64,000 nucleotides of DNA from Paenisporosarcina sp. FSL H8-0542 (GCF_038632915.1 NZ_CP152050.1:1457001-1521000), one strand, 5' to 3'. Counted from the stretch's first letter, positions 10,228 through 19,768 are shown. Program-made: numbers and translations. Notes: generated by a model from the sequence alone, not told the origin.

Positions 10228-11351
10228 TGGGATCTATAGAAAGCAGTCGAAAAATCACTTGTCAAATAAAGCCCCATGATCAAACATATTCTTTTCTTCA
10301 AGCTTTAAAAGTAAATAAAGTTTACATAATAAAATTATCTACAAATAAATCAGGAACGACATTTACGATTTACGAAAAAGACATTCCAAAGGTACGGAAA
10401 ATCAGAAAGCAATTCAGGATACCTATACACTTTTCGCGACCTGATAATATACAGGTAATTCATTTTCATTGGTCAGTGCTCGCAGGATTACTAGGATTTA
10501 TTTTAGTTCCATATATCTGTTCTTTATTTTTATGGCAAATATCTATAGAAGATGTGTCCGACGAACGACAAGTAAAGTTGGAGCAGGAGCTGCATAAATT
10601 AAATGTAATCGAAAGAAAAAGCCTAAAATCACTGGTACCTGATTCTGAGATTCGACAAGTTATTTTAGCGAACAATCACGACCTTTCCTGGATTCATATC
10701 AAGCGAACAGGAGCAAAAATGCATCTTACTTCTGTACCTGCACCTGTCATTATCCGAGATCAAGTGGATAAAACGGGACCTTCGGATCTAGTAGCTTTGC
10801 GAAAAGGAGTAATTACCCACTATGACCTCCGCTCTGGAGAACGTTTGGTACCGATCAATGCAACGGTGAAAAAAGGAGACAGGCTGGTAACAGGGCTTCT
10901 GAAACAAGGGAATAAAAATTTGGTTGTTGGTGCAGAAGGGCAAGTATTTGCAGACTATTGGCTTGAAATGTCTTTTCAATTACCAACAAAAATTGTTTAT
11001 GATAAGTTCGTGTCTGAAGAAGTAAAAATACTACAAGTATCTCCGGCATGGAAATCGTTTAAAAAAGAGCAGAACGTGGAGCGGCTTATCGAATTGTTCA
11101 AAAGTGCATTCCGGGTTGAGCGAAACATCATCGTAGAAAAATCGTCAGTAACAGTGAATGAACAATGGATTAAAGAAGCGTTTATGCCCATGTTAAGAAT
11201 GAGAACAGCATCAACGTTATCTCCAAATGGAAAGATTAAGGATGAAAAAATTTTACACATGACGTGGTCAAATGATACAGTAAAAGGGAAAGTATTGTAT
11301 TACATGAATGATAATATTGCAGGTAAAAGTCCTATACATCAAGGAGACTGA
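10227..11351 (+). CDS. yqfD: Sporulation protein YqfD
   Basis: 374 aa, family-typical. An N-terminal cytoplasmic domain is followed by one membrane helix (WSVLAGLLGFILVPYICSLFLW, residues ~80-101 of the protein) and a large external domain with the family pattern (NHDLSWIHIKRTGAKMHLT, DLVALRKGVITHYDLRSGE). YqfD is conserved in spore formers and made in the mother cell; its biochemical role is unknown. The gene is followed by phoH after 2 bp. Confidence 0.93.
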   Translation: MGSIESSRKITCQIKPHDQTYSFLQALKVNKVYIIKLSTNKSGTTFTIYEKDIPKVRKIRKQFRIPIHFSRPDNIQVIHFHWSVLAGLLGFILVPYICSLFLWQISIEDVSDERQVKLEQELHKLNVIERKSLKSLVPDSEIRQVILANNHDLSWIHIKRTGAKMHLTSVPAPVIIRDQVDKTGPSDLVALRKGVITHYDLRSGERLVPINATVKKGDRLVTGLLKQGNKNLVVGAEGQVFADYWLEMSFQLPTKIVYDKFVSEEVKILQVSPAWKSFKKEQNVERLIELFKSAFRVERNIIVEKSSVTVNEQWIKEAFMPMLRMRTASTLSPNGKIKDEKILHMTWSNDTVKGKVLYYMNDNIAGKSPIHQGD

Positions 11352-11353
11352 GA

Positions 11354-12316
11354 ATGCAGGAAGAACATTATACGGAATTACACGTTCAAGATCCAAATGA
11401 AGCCATCTTACTGCTAGGAATTTCTGATGGCAATATGAAATTGATTGAACAAGAACTTGGCGTACAGGTCATTACCCGAGGCGAAGCCATTCGTCTAGTA
11501 GGGGATGTCGAAAAACGTGCAATTGCTAAACAACTAATTGAACAATTATTAAAAGTTATTAAAAAAGGAATAAATATTAATCAACGTGACGTAAGTACAG
11601 CTATAGAAATGAGTACAGCTGGGACTTTAGAGTATTACGCGGAGTTGTACGATGAAGAAATTGCCCGTAATGTCAAAGGGAAAGCGATACGTGCCAAAAC
11701 AATAGGTCAGCGTGAATATATTCATGCGATTCGTCACAAAGATTTGGTGTTTTGTATTGGACCTGCTGGTACGGGAAAAACATATCTGGCTGTTGTTCTT
11801 GCAACACAAGCGTTAAAAAACGGTCATGTAAAACGTATCATTTTGACTCGTCCTGCTGTTGAAGCAGGGGAGAGCTTAGGGTTCTTACCTGGCGACTTGA
11901 AAGAGAAAGTAGATCCTTATTTACGTCCTTTGTACGATGCACTTCATGACGTACTGGGAACGGAGCAAACGACGCGCTTTTTGGAAAGAGGAACGATAGA
12001 AATTGCACCTCTTGCTTATATGCGTGGACGTACACTCGATGATGCATTTGTCATTTTAGATGAGGCTCAAAATACGACGAAAGCTCAAATGAAAATGTTT
12101 TTAACACGACTGGGCTTCGGCTCGAAAATGGTGATCACTGGAGACAAAACGCAAATCGATTTACCGCGTGGTGCAGAGTCCGGACTGAAAGTTGCCGAGA
12201 AGATTTTGCACAATGTCAGTGGCATCCACTTCCAGATGCTCGAGCAAGGAGACGTTGTCCGTCATCCACTCGTCGCAAAAATTATTCATGCATACGAAGA
12301 ACAGCAGCCTGAATAG
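11354..12316 (+). CDS. phoH: PhoH-like ATPase
   Basis: 320 aa. The N-terminal KH-like segment is followed by the PhoH ATPase core with Walker A (IGPAGTGKTYLA), the TRPAVEAGESLGFLPGD block and Walker B (AFVILDEAQNT), then the sensor segment MVITGDKTQID. The family is a cytoplasmic P-loop NTPase linked with RNA metabolism and often adjacent to ybeY, as nearly here. It is the last gene of the yqfC-yqfD-phoH unit; a terminator overlaps its end. Confidence 0.95.
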   Translation: MQEEHYTELHVQDPNEAILLLGISDGNMKLIEQELGVQVITRGEAIRLVGDVEKRAIAKQLIEQLLKVIKKGININQRDVSTAIEMSTAGTLEYYAELYDEEIARNVKGKAIRAKTIGQREYIHAIRHKDLVFCIGPAGTGKTYLAVVLATQALKNGHVKRIILTRPAVEAGESLGFLPGDLKEKVDPYLRPLYDALHDVLGTEQTTRFLERGTIEIAPLAYMRGRTLDDAFVILDEAQNTTKAQMKMFLTRLGFGSKMVITGDKTQIDLPRGAESGLKVAEKILHNVSGIHFQMLEQGDVVRHPLVAKIIHAYEEQQPE

Positions 12317-12331
12317 GGCTGCTGTTCTTTT
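12299..12331 (+). terminator. Terminator at the end of phoH
   Basis: Perfect 11-bp stem (GAACAGCAGCC / GGCTGCTGTTC), 7-nt loop, T tail. The 5' arm is inside the last codons of phoH. Confidence 0.85.
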
Positions 12332-12374
12332 ACTTTGGCAGATTTAATTTTTCATATTGTTTTTTATCATTACA

Positions 12375-12539
12375 CTTTCGTTAGACTCAAAATCTGCATG
12401 AGCCAGCCATCAAGAATGAAAACCACATTCCGTTTTTTGTTACGTACACTTGCGCTAGCAGCATGCTCCGAATGAGTCCGAAAGTATGAAAACCAGATAC
12501 TTGTAGGACTACCGCTTCAGCTCTTGAGGATTGGCTGGG
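12375..12539. other. Structured non-coding element with crossed inverted repeats
   Basis: Arm A CTTTCG-tta-GACTCA (12377-12390) is complementary to A' TGAGTCCGAAAG (about 12473). Arm B CCAGCCATCAAGA (about 12403) is complementary, with two gaps, to B' TCTTGAGGATTGGCTGG (about 12522). The order A-B-A'-B' is that of a pseudoknot. Two small hairpins share the loop GAAAACCA: GAATG/CATTC and AAGTAT/ATACTT, with different stems. No ORF explains it and I recognise no named RNA family. Confidence 0.4.
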
Positions 12540-12595
12540 TTGGCTTTAAAATTCATTTCTTAGAATCAAAGCTTGGATGAATGGTGGCTTCTTTT

Positions 12596-12726
12596 TGTCC
12601 ACTCGCAAGAGGTTATTGACCAGTCATGCTGATTACTGACCATTTATCACAATTTTTGTCCATTCAGCAATAGTTATCGTCCATTCGAAAACACTTTCTG
12701 TCCATTCGCCTGAACACGGACACTCA
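12596..12726. repeat. Seven-copy ~21-bp-phased TGTCCATTCG repeat array
   Basis: Copies begin at 12596, 12617, 12637, 12657, 12678, 12699 and, weakly, 12717: TGTCCACTCG, TGACCAGTCA, TGACCATTTA, TGTCCATTCA, CGTCCATTCG, TGTCCATTCG, CGGACACTCA. Steps are 21, 20, 20, 21, 21 and 18 bp. The spacers are unrelated to each other. It occupies the middle of the 652-bp phoH-pgpH gap; after it only an imperfect hairpin near 12769-12790 and AT-rich DNA were seen. Confidence 0.75.
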
Positions 12727-12968
12727 GTCCTTACCAGAAACACATACATACAAAAAAACCTGGCATTTCATTCGATGTCAGATTTTTAAGCTGATTTGAA
12801 AAATGAGTCGTGCGCAAATACATTCTTTCATTTCTATTCAATCAACTAGTCTACGAATCTATGAATGTGCAGTGTTGTTGCATTACGCAATTCATAAATC
12901 TTTTACAATTGTCGGTGTAATGATAGAAAATTCTTGATATGATAGTAGGTAGAAGATGGGGTGATGCA

Positions 12969-15074
12969 GTGAATAGCTGGATTAATAAAATGCAGTCACT
13001 AGTGGGCTACCGAACATTTACCGTTTTAACGATTGTGATAACAGGTTTACTCCTTTTTTTAATTCTCGTAAACGGAGTTAGACCAGAGAAATATGATATA
13101 AAAGAATTTCACTTATCGAAAGATACAATTCGCTCCATAAAAACAGTTGAAGATCCTGTGAAGACTGAAGAAGAACGTCAAAGAGCAGCTTCAGAGGTTA
13201 CAAGTGTTTATCAATTCTCCGAGGAAATTGGCGAAAATCGTGCAGCAATTGTTACGTCCGTAATTGATTATGTTCTGGAAGAAAAAGCAGAATCAGTTAA
13301 ATCGGCTACGCCAATAGAACAACAAGTAAGTAACTTGAAGGAAAACCTTAATGTGCTAGAAACTGATGGGGAAGGAATTCGCTTTACCGATGATGCCCTG
13401 GTTTCCTTACTGTTATTGGAGAATGAGTCCTTAATAACTTTAAGAGATTCTCTAACTGCTTCAGTACGCGATATTATGAGTAAGCCGATTCGCACTGAGC
13501 AAGTAGCCAATGCCAAAAATGAAATTGAACGAAGCATTCGGGAAAATTTGCAGATACCAGAAAGTGTTCTGCCCACAGCTGTGTTAATTGGACGCTACAG
13601 CATCACTGTAAATGAAACGTTAAATGAGGAACTGACTCAGGCCCGAATCGAGCAGGCGCGAGCGAGTATTGAGCCGACCAGAATTCTTCAAGGGCAAGTA
13701 ATTGTTCAGGAAGGTCAAATCATCGATCGGGAAGTGTATCGACAACTTAAACTTCTGGGAATGTTAACGAATCAATCGTCATTGGAACCGATTTTGGGGC
13801 TGATTCTCTTTATTTCACTTTGTATGTGGCTTGTACATATGCAAATGGCAAAATGGCGTACGAATAAAGAAGAACGGCAACGGGCACTTCTTGTTGGAAT
13901 GCTGATTTTTATTTTGTCTGTCATCGGAATGAAATTAATCAGTTTGGTATCAGACAATTTTGACGTGACAATTGCCTTTTTATTCCCCACTGCATTAGCT
14001 CCAATGCTGGTACGTTCATTAATAAATGAACGCTTTGCCGTATTAATGGCATTTTTGACGGCAGCGGTCGCAGGTCTAGTGTTCCAGGAAGGGTATTCTG
14101 CTGTACTTCAGATGGAAATTGCCCTATATATTTTATTCGGTGGATTTGCAGGTTTATACGTGATTCAAGGTGCTGAAAAACGGTCACACTTACTTCAGAC
14201 GAGTTTAAATGTAGCTGTTGTCAATTTCATTTTTATGGCATTTTATTTACTAATGACTCAATCAGACTATGGGGTTAGTGAATTGCTGTTTTACGGTATT
14301 GCTGCACTCACCTCTGGTCTTTTGTCCGGCGCTTTGACCATTGGCTTATTACCGTTCTTTGAATCAGCTTTCGGATTAATTTCCACAATGAAACTGATCG
14401 AACTCTCAAATCCGAATCATCCATTGCTGAAAAAAATCTTAACTGAAACACCAGGAACGTATCATCATAGTGTAATGGTCGCAAATCTGGCTGATGCAGC
14501 CTGTGAATCAATTGGTGCAGATGGATTATTAGCACGAGTAGGCTGTTACTATCATGATATCGGAAAAACAAAACGACCAGGATTTTTTATAGAAAATCAA
14601 ATGAGTCATGCCAACCCTCATGATGCACTTCCTCCAGAAACCAGTAGGGACATCATTTTATCCCATGGTAGTGATGGAGCAAAATTATTGCAAAAGCACA
14701 AAATGCCAAAAGAAATTATTGATATTGCTGAACAACATCATGGGACAAGTTTATTAAAATATTTTTATTTCAAAGCAAAAGAGGAAGGGCAGCCCGTAAA
14801 CGAAGAAGATTATCGTTATGCAGGGCCTAAACCTCAGAAAAAAGAGACAGCTATTATTTCCATTGCAGATAGTGTGGAGGCTGCCGTCCGTTCAATGAAG
14901 CATCCTACAGCAGAAAAAATACAGGAAATTGTACATTCCATTATCAAAGACCGATTACATGATGGGCAATTCGATGAATGTGATTTAACACTTAAAGAAC
15001 TTAAAACCGTCGAACGCGTTCTGTGTGAAACTTTGAATGGTATATTCCATTCTCGAATTGAATACCCACAATAA
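12969..15074 (+). CDS. pgpH: Cyclic-di-AMP phosphodiesterase PgpH (7TMR-HD family)
   Basis: 701 aa from GTG 12969, which follows GGGGTGAT; the frame extends 30 bases further to an ATG without a ribosome site. An N-terminal helix is followed by an extracytoplasmic 7TMR-HDED domain (residues ~40-260) and seven membrane segments (~270-470). A cytoplasmic HD hydrolase domain completes it, with HHSVMVANLADAA, CYYHDIGKTKRP and EQHHGTSLLKYFY. These enzymes degrade c-di-AMP to pApA and so tune potassium and osmotic balance. It heads the pgpH-ybeY-dgkA-cdd-era-recO run. Confidence 0.94.
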   Translation: MNSWINKMQSLVGYRTFTVLTIVITGLLLFLILVNGVRPEKYDIKEFHLSKDTIRSIKTVEDPVKTEEERQRAASEVTSVYQFSEEIGENRAAIVTSVIDYVLEEKAESVKSATPIEQQVSNLKENLNVLETDGEGIRFTDDALVSLLLLENESLITLRDSLTASVRDIMSKPIRTEQVANAKNEIERSIRENLQIPESVLPTAVLIGRYSITVNETLNEELTQARIEQARASIEPTRILQGQVIVQEGQIIDREVYRQLKLLGMLTNQSSLEPILGLILFISLCMWLVHMQMAKWRTNKEERQRALLVGMLIFILSVIGMKLISLVSDNFDVTIAFLFPTALAPMLVRSLINERFAVLMAFLTAAVAGLVFQEGYSAVLQMEIALYILFGGFAGLYVIQGAEKRSHLLQTSLNVAVVNFIFMAFYLLMTQSDYGVSELLFYGIAALTSGLLSGALTIGLLPFFESAFGLISTMKLIELSNPNHPLLKKILTETPGTYHHSVMVANLADAACESIGADGLLARVGCYYHDIGKTKRPGFFIENQMSHANPHDALPPETSRDIILSHGSDGAKLLQKHKMPKEIIDIAEQHHGTSLLKYFYFKAKEEGQPVNEEDYRYAGPKPQKKETAIISIADSVEAAVRSMKHPTAEKIQEIVHSIIKDRLHDGQFDECDLTLKELKTVERVLCETLNGIFHSRIEYPQ

Positions 15075-15086
15075 AGGAGCTTATAT

Positions 15087-15575
15087 ATGCACTTAACGCT
15101 AGATTTAATTGACCAAACAGAATCATTATCAACGGAGAACCTGGAGCTTATTGAAAAAATGTTACATCATGCTGCTCAGGCTGAAGGTATTGAAGCTGGC
15201 AGCGAGTTATCCGTGACATTCGTGAACAATGAGGATATTCAGCAAATCAACCATGAATATAGAGGTAAGAATGTACCGACAGACGTCATTTCATTTGCAA
15301 TGGAAGAACTGGGAGAAGGTGAAATGGCGATTGAAGTAGAGGGTGTGCCACGAATGCTTGGGGATATCATCATTTCAGTCGAACGCGCAAAGGAACAGGC
15401 AGTTGATTACGGCCATAGTGAAGAAAGAGAATTGGGCTTTTTAGCAATACACGGTTTCCTTCATTTACTCGGCTATGATCATATGGAAGCCGAAGACGAA
15501 AAAGAAATGACTCAAAAGCAAGAGACGATCTTACAGTCTTTTGGATTGCGACGTGAACAGGATGAAAAGCAATAA
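15087..15575 (+). CDS. ybeY: Endoribonuclease YbeY (16S rRNA maturation)
   Basis: 162 aa, start after AAAGGAGC. The zinc motif HGFLHLLGYDH (three histidines) and the upstream TDVISFAMEE block define the UPF0054/YbeY metallo-RNase family, which acts in 16S rRNA 3'-end processing and ribosome quality control. It lies 12 bp after pgpH and overlaps the start of dgkA by 14 bp, indicating tight co-translation. Confidence 0.96.
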   Translation: MHLTLDLIDQTESLSTENLELIEKMLHHAAQAEGIEAGSELSVTFVNNEDIQQINHEYRGKNVPTDVISFAMEELGEGEMAIEVEGVPRMLGDIIISVERAKEQAVDYGHSEERELGFLAIHGFLHLLGYDHMEAEDEKEMTQKQETILQSFGLRREQDEKQ

Positions 15576-15927
15576 TTTCTTGAATTCATTCAAGTTTGCA
15601 TTCGAAGGAGTCATTTTTGCAAGTAAAAGTGAACGGAATTTTCGCTTCCATTTGCTTGCAGCAATTGCTGTGATTTTGGCGGGAACGTTCAGCCATTTAT
15701 CAAGAGTTGAGTGGATTATCTTGATTTTATGTATTTCCGGGATGTTGAGTCTGGAATTGGTCAATTCTGCTTTAGAAAGAGTCGTTGATCTCGCTTCACC
15801 AGAAATTCATGTTTTAGCTAAGCTGGCGAAAGATATGAGCGCTGCTGCAGTTCTTGTATTTGCCTGTGCAAGTGCTATAATCGGAATACTCATCTTTTTA
15901 CCTAAGTGGATGGAAATTATTAATTGA
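15562..15927 (+). CDS. dgkA: Undecaprenol/diacylglycerol kinase
   Basis: 121 aa. ATG 15562 (MKSNNFLNSFKFAFEG) is preferred to TTG 15541. The family motifs SKSERNFRFHL near the N-terminus and ELVNSALERVVDL (catalytic Glu and Asn) are intact, with three transmembrane helices. In Gram-positive bacteria this small membrane kinase phosphorylates undecaprenol and so feeds the lipid carrier pool for wall synthesis. It overlaps the ybeY 3' end. Confidence 0.93.
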   Translation: MKSNNFLNSFKFAFEGVIFASKSERNFRFHLLAAIAVILAGTFSHLSRVEWIILILCISGMLSLELVNSALERVVDLASPEIHVLAKLAKDMSAAAVLVFACASAIIGILIFLPKWMEIIN

Positions 15928-17248
<1,321 letters not shown>

Positions 17249-17266
17249 TAAGGGGCGTGGGGGCAG

Positions 17267-18061
17267 TTGCTGAATCGAATTGAAGGCATTGTCTTAAAAA
17301 CGCAAGATTACGGGGAATCCAATAAAATAGTCACCATCTATTCACGAGAAGGCGGTAAGGTAACTGCAATGGCAAGAGGTGCGAAAAAGCCTGCCAGCAG
17401 ACTCGCTGCCATCACTCAACCCTTCACTCATGGGTCCTTCCTGGTCCAGCAAGGACGAGGAATGGGGACTATGCAACAAGGGGAACAAATGGAGTCTTAT
17501 CGTCATATCCGGGAAGATATTGAAGCGACTGCCTATGCAAGTTTTGTGGTGGAATTAATCGATCGTGCAGTGGAAGAACGCACCGCTCAACCAGCCATTT
17601 TCAATTTACTTCAGCAAGCATTGCATGCCATTTCGGAAGAATATGACCCTGAAGCGATTGCTTTGTTCGTGGAGTGGAAAATGTTGCCGGTCACCGGGAT
17701 TTACCCCACATTGCATCAATGTGCTAATTGCGGAGCAACAGATGGAGAATTCGCTTTTTCGTTTCAACAGATCGGTTTTTTATGTCATCGGTGTTTTGAT
17801 ATTGATCGCTATATAATTCGTTTGACACCTGCTCAAGTCAAGCTCATTCGGACGTTTTACACGGTGCCGATTGAGCAAGTTGGGAAGTTGACATTAAAAA
17901 AAGAAACGAAAACGTTTATCAAGAAAATCGTGAGAACCATATACGAGGAACAAACAGGCATTCGACTGAAGTCCAGGTCATTCATTGATCAACTCGATCG
18001 TTCGCCACAATATTTCCCCAAAAAAGAAAATCCGTCTATTGCCCCTGAAGAAGGGCAGTAA
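17267..18061 (+). CDS. recO: DNA repair protein RecO
   Basis: 264 aa from TTG 17267. An N-terminal OB fold (IEGIVLKTQDYGESNKIVTIY) is followed by a helical domain with a four-cysteine zinc site (CANCGA ... CHRCF). RecO anneals SSB-coated single strands and loads RecA with RecR. It is the last gene of the cdd-era-recO group; a terminator stem begins inside its final codons. In B. subtilis glyQ-glyS follow directly, here a 4-kb accessory patch intervenes. Confidence 0.96.
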   Translation: MLNRIEGIVLKTQDYGESNKIVTIYSREGGKVTAMARGAKKPASRLAAITQPFTHGSFLVQQGRGMGTMQQGEQMESYRHIREDIEATAYASFVVELIDRAVEERTAQPAIFNLLQQALHAISEEYDPEAIALFVEWKMLPVTGIYPTLHQCANCGATDGEFAFSFQQIGFLCHRCFDIDRYIIRLTPAQVKLIRTFYTVPIEQVGKLTLKKETKTFIKKIVRTIYEEQTGIRLKSRSFIDQLDRSPQYFPKKENPSIAPEEGQ

Positions 18062-18073
18062 GACGGTTTTTTT
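18032..18073 (+). terminator. Terminator overlapping the recO stop
   Basis: CCGTCTATTGCCC pairs with GGGCAGTAAGACGG (one bulge/mismatch) and a run of eight T follows. The recO stop codon is inside the 3' arm. Confidence 0.8.
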
Positions 18074-18133
18074 TATGCGAAATACGTGTGCTCACGGAAT
18101 ATTCTCTAACCTTTTTGGTTAAATGGATATTAC

Positions 18134-18142
18134 TGGTATAAT
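18134..18142 (+). promoter_or_regulatory. Extended -10 promoter before the P-loop protein gene
   Basis: TGGTATAAT, a consensus -10 with the TGn extension and only a weak -35. It would give a leader of about 110 nt before the TTG start at 18257. The leader contains a small TACTGA/TCAGTA hairpin near 18179. Confidence 0.45.
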
Positions 18143-18256
18143 ATAAGGGGTTATAGTTGGTGGCTATGAAAAATATTTACTGATTGGCATGTCAGTATTA
18201 TTACGGCAGGAAATGGTCCCAAAACAAAATCTGAATTATAGATTGGAGCTGGATTC

Positions 18257-18814
18257 TTGAAGAGGTTAGTTATTATGACAGTTGGTATAACCCATAGCGG
18301 TAAGACTACATTTGCGAAAGCATTAGAAACAGAGATGCCTAACTCAGTTGTGATTGATCAAGATAATCATGCTGAATTCCTCCATACATACTACCAAACG
18401 TTATTACCGAAACAAGGACATAATACAATCAAATATTCTCTTACACAAACTATTGTCGATTATGCAATTAATGAGACTAATTGCCACCTCATTCTTTGTA
18501 ACTCAAATCGCAATCGTAAAGGCCGTTTGAAGCTGCTTGAACATTATCATAATGAAGGATTTACAAGCATTCTTGTGGATTTTGATGTGCCAGAACATGT
18601 TCTTAAAGAGCGTGTTGCGAAAAGTAAACGTACTACAAAAATATTAAGAACTGCTTCAACTTTTGAGGAAGTGCGAACTAGGCAACAGAATGAGACTAAT
18701 AAAGGTGATGTGATAGCGCCGATAGAAGGCGAAGCGGAGCATTTATTTGTAATCAAAAACGCGGTTGAAGTTCATTCTGTTATTAGAAAAATTATCGAAA
18801 TTGCTGATAATTGA
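18257..18814 (+). CDS. P-loop kinase-like ATP-binding protein, function unknown
   Basis: 185 aa from TTG 18257. The N-terminus carries a Walker A loop (MTVGITHSGKTTFAKALE) followed by a DQDNHAEF acidic patch and a hydrophobic strand with LILCNSNRNRKGR. It ends with an Arg-rich lid-like segment (RVAKSKRTTKILRTAS). This layout is that of the AAA_33/zeta-toxin-like or polynucleotide-kinase-like group, which phosphorylate small substrates. No partner antitoxin gene is adjacent, so a toxin role is not supported. It is the first gene of the accessory patch between recO and glyS. Confidence 0.7.
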   Translation: MKRLVIMTVGITHSGKTTFAKALETEMPNSVVIDQDNHAEFLHTYYQTLLPKQGHNTIKYSLTQTIVDYAINETNCHLILCNSNRNRKGRLKLLEHYHNEGFTSILVDFDVPEHVLKERVAKSKRTTKILRTASTFEEVRTRQQNETNKGDVIAPIEGEAEHLFVIKNAVEVHSVIRKIIEIADN

Positions 18815-18950
18815 TGAATGCCAAAAATTATCTAAAGTGTACATACGTTAACATTGCAAAAGGTTTTTGTTTTCTCTAGAAGACCTCAGCTTGTTGACAA
18901 AAGAATAATAATTAATATAAAAGTATAAAAATTGAGTTCTTATTATTTGC
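18815..18950. other. Non-coding spacer before the repeat cluster
   Basis: AT-rich intergenic DNA after the P-loop gene. The only notable sequence is the first copy of a 25-bp direct repeat (18862-18886). No gene, tRNA or convincing terminator was seen. Confidence 0.5.
18862..18886 (+). repeat. 25-bp direct repeat, copy 1
   Basis: GGTTTTTGTTTTCTCTAGAA followed by GACCT. It is 24/25 identical to copy 2 at 19482-19506. The two copies bracket both hairpin elements of this gap, 620 bp apart. Confidence 0.8.
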
Positions 18951-18968
18951 ACTCTATCGAAAAAGATT

Positions 18969-19101
18969 GTGGTCGGCTATTTCTTTCGCTTTCCGCGGAC
19001 GAAACGCTAGCCTCCTCGGCTCAGCTGTCTATGACAGCTGAGCCTGTGGGGTCTAGCTTGTTTCGTTTTTCCGCAGGAGTCTTCAGAAATAGCCAACCAC
19101 C
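18969..19101 (+). repeat. Palindromic intergenic element A
   Basis: About 133 bp with terminal inverted repeats built on GGCTATTTCT (left) and AGAAATAGCC (right). Nested arms (GACGAAAC/GTTTCGTT, GCTAG/CTAGC) surround a perfect 12-bp hairpin GGCTCAGCTGTC-tat-GACAGCTGAGCC at 19018-19044. The internal phrases CCTCCTCGG, TGTGGGGTCT and TTCCGCAGGAGT recur in element B on the other strand. I recall similar GC-rich palindromic repeats from other Bacilli but cannot name the family. Confidence 0.7.
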
Positions 19102-19150
19102 TTCCAACTTAAATATTTTGCAGAGACACGCTTACAGAAGCATTTCTTTT

Positions 19151-19409
19151 GATTGGAGTGGAGGCGGCGGAAAACAACTGCTCCTGCGGTTACTCGTCGC
19201 AAAGATTAGGACCAAATTGCCTTTGGTCCTAATCTTTTCAGCGGGAACAGCACGAGCTGAAGACCCCACAGGAAATGAATAGTGCAAATGAAGTTTGCAC
19301 TATTCGTTTGCGACGAAGCTAGCGAAGCGATGCAGGAGCACCGGTTTTTCTAGTGACGAGGAGACTGAAGCCGTGCCCGCGAAACACGTCCGCCGCAATG
19401 GAAATCAAC
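19151..19409 (-). repeat. Palindromic intergenic element B, inverse orientation, with inserted hairpins
   Basis: Ends GATTGGAGTGGAGGCGGCGG and CCGCCGCAATGGAAATC form imperfect terminal inverted repeats. The reverse strand carries the same phrases as element A (TCTCCTCG, TGTGGGGTCT, CGCAGGAG). Two extra perfect hairpins interrupt it: a 16-bp stem with AAAGATTAGGACCAAA and a 12-bp stem with GAATAGTGCAAA. An ORF over elements A and B is translation of the repeat, not a gene. Confidence 0.65.
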
Positions 19410-19481
19410 ATTTTCTTGCATAGGCTCTTTTTCAATAGTATACAGTTATATTCACTCATTTTTTTGTTTGTCTACAGTCTG

Positions 19482-19506
19482 GGTTTTCGTTTTCTCTAGA
19501 AGACCT
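19482..19506 (+). repeat. 25-bp direct repeat, copy 2
   Basis: GGTTTTCGTTTTCTCTAGAA followed by GACCT, one mismatch from copy 1. It lies just upstream of the gene remnant at 19554. Confidence 0.8.
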
Positions 19507-19553
19507 TTTTTATGCCTAGAAAGCGTATCAATTTAATCTCACAGGACAAATAG

Positions 19554-19751
19554 GGGATACTTAGTGAAATAAAACACTATTATGGATCGGAATCGGTAGC
19601 AACTTTTAATAAAGATCCAATTAAGGAATTTAAAGAAAAATTAACATCAATTAGAACACTTTTTCCAGAGGATTATCTGAAGGAAATAGATGAGTTGATC
19701 GTCATTTTTAGTAATGAAAAAAATGATAAGATCAAGATTGCGGGTCATTAA
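19554..19751 (+). pseudogene. 3' remnant of an unidentified gene
   Basis: An open frame of about 65 codons ends at TAA 19749. It has protein-like composition (KHYYGSESVATF, IKEFKEKLTSIRTLFPEDY, KEIDELIVIF) but no ATG, GTG or TTG near its beginning. A stop at 19551 closes the frame upstream, 45 bp after the second 25-bp repeat. It looks like the tail of a helical protein whose 5' part was lost. Family not recognised; the stop is 17 bp before the next gene. Confidence 0.45.
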
Positions 19752-19768
19752 GACCAGGAGGCCATGGA

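Noticed and set aside
12732-12938. Small gene between the repeat array and pgpH
   Set aside because: Only short frames without ribosome sites; sequence is AT-rich with an imperfect hairpin.
18257-18814. Zeta-toxin of a toxin-antitoxin pair
   Set aside because: P-loop and lid are compatible, but no small antitoxin gene is adjacent, so a TA module cannot be supported.
18932-19282. 116-aa plus-strand open frame
   Set aside because: It runs through palindromic elements A and B; composition and hairpins explain it. No start signal.
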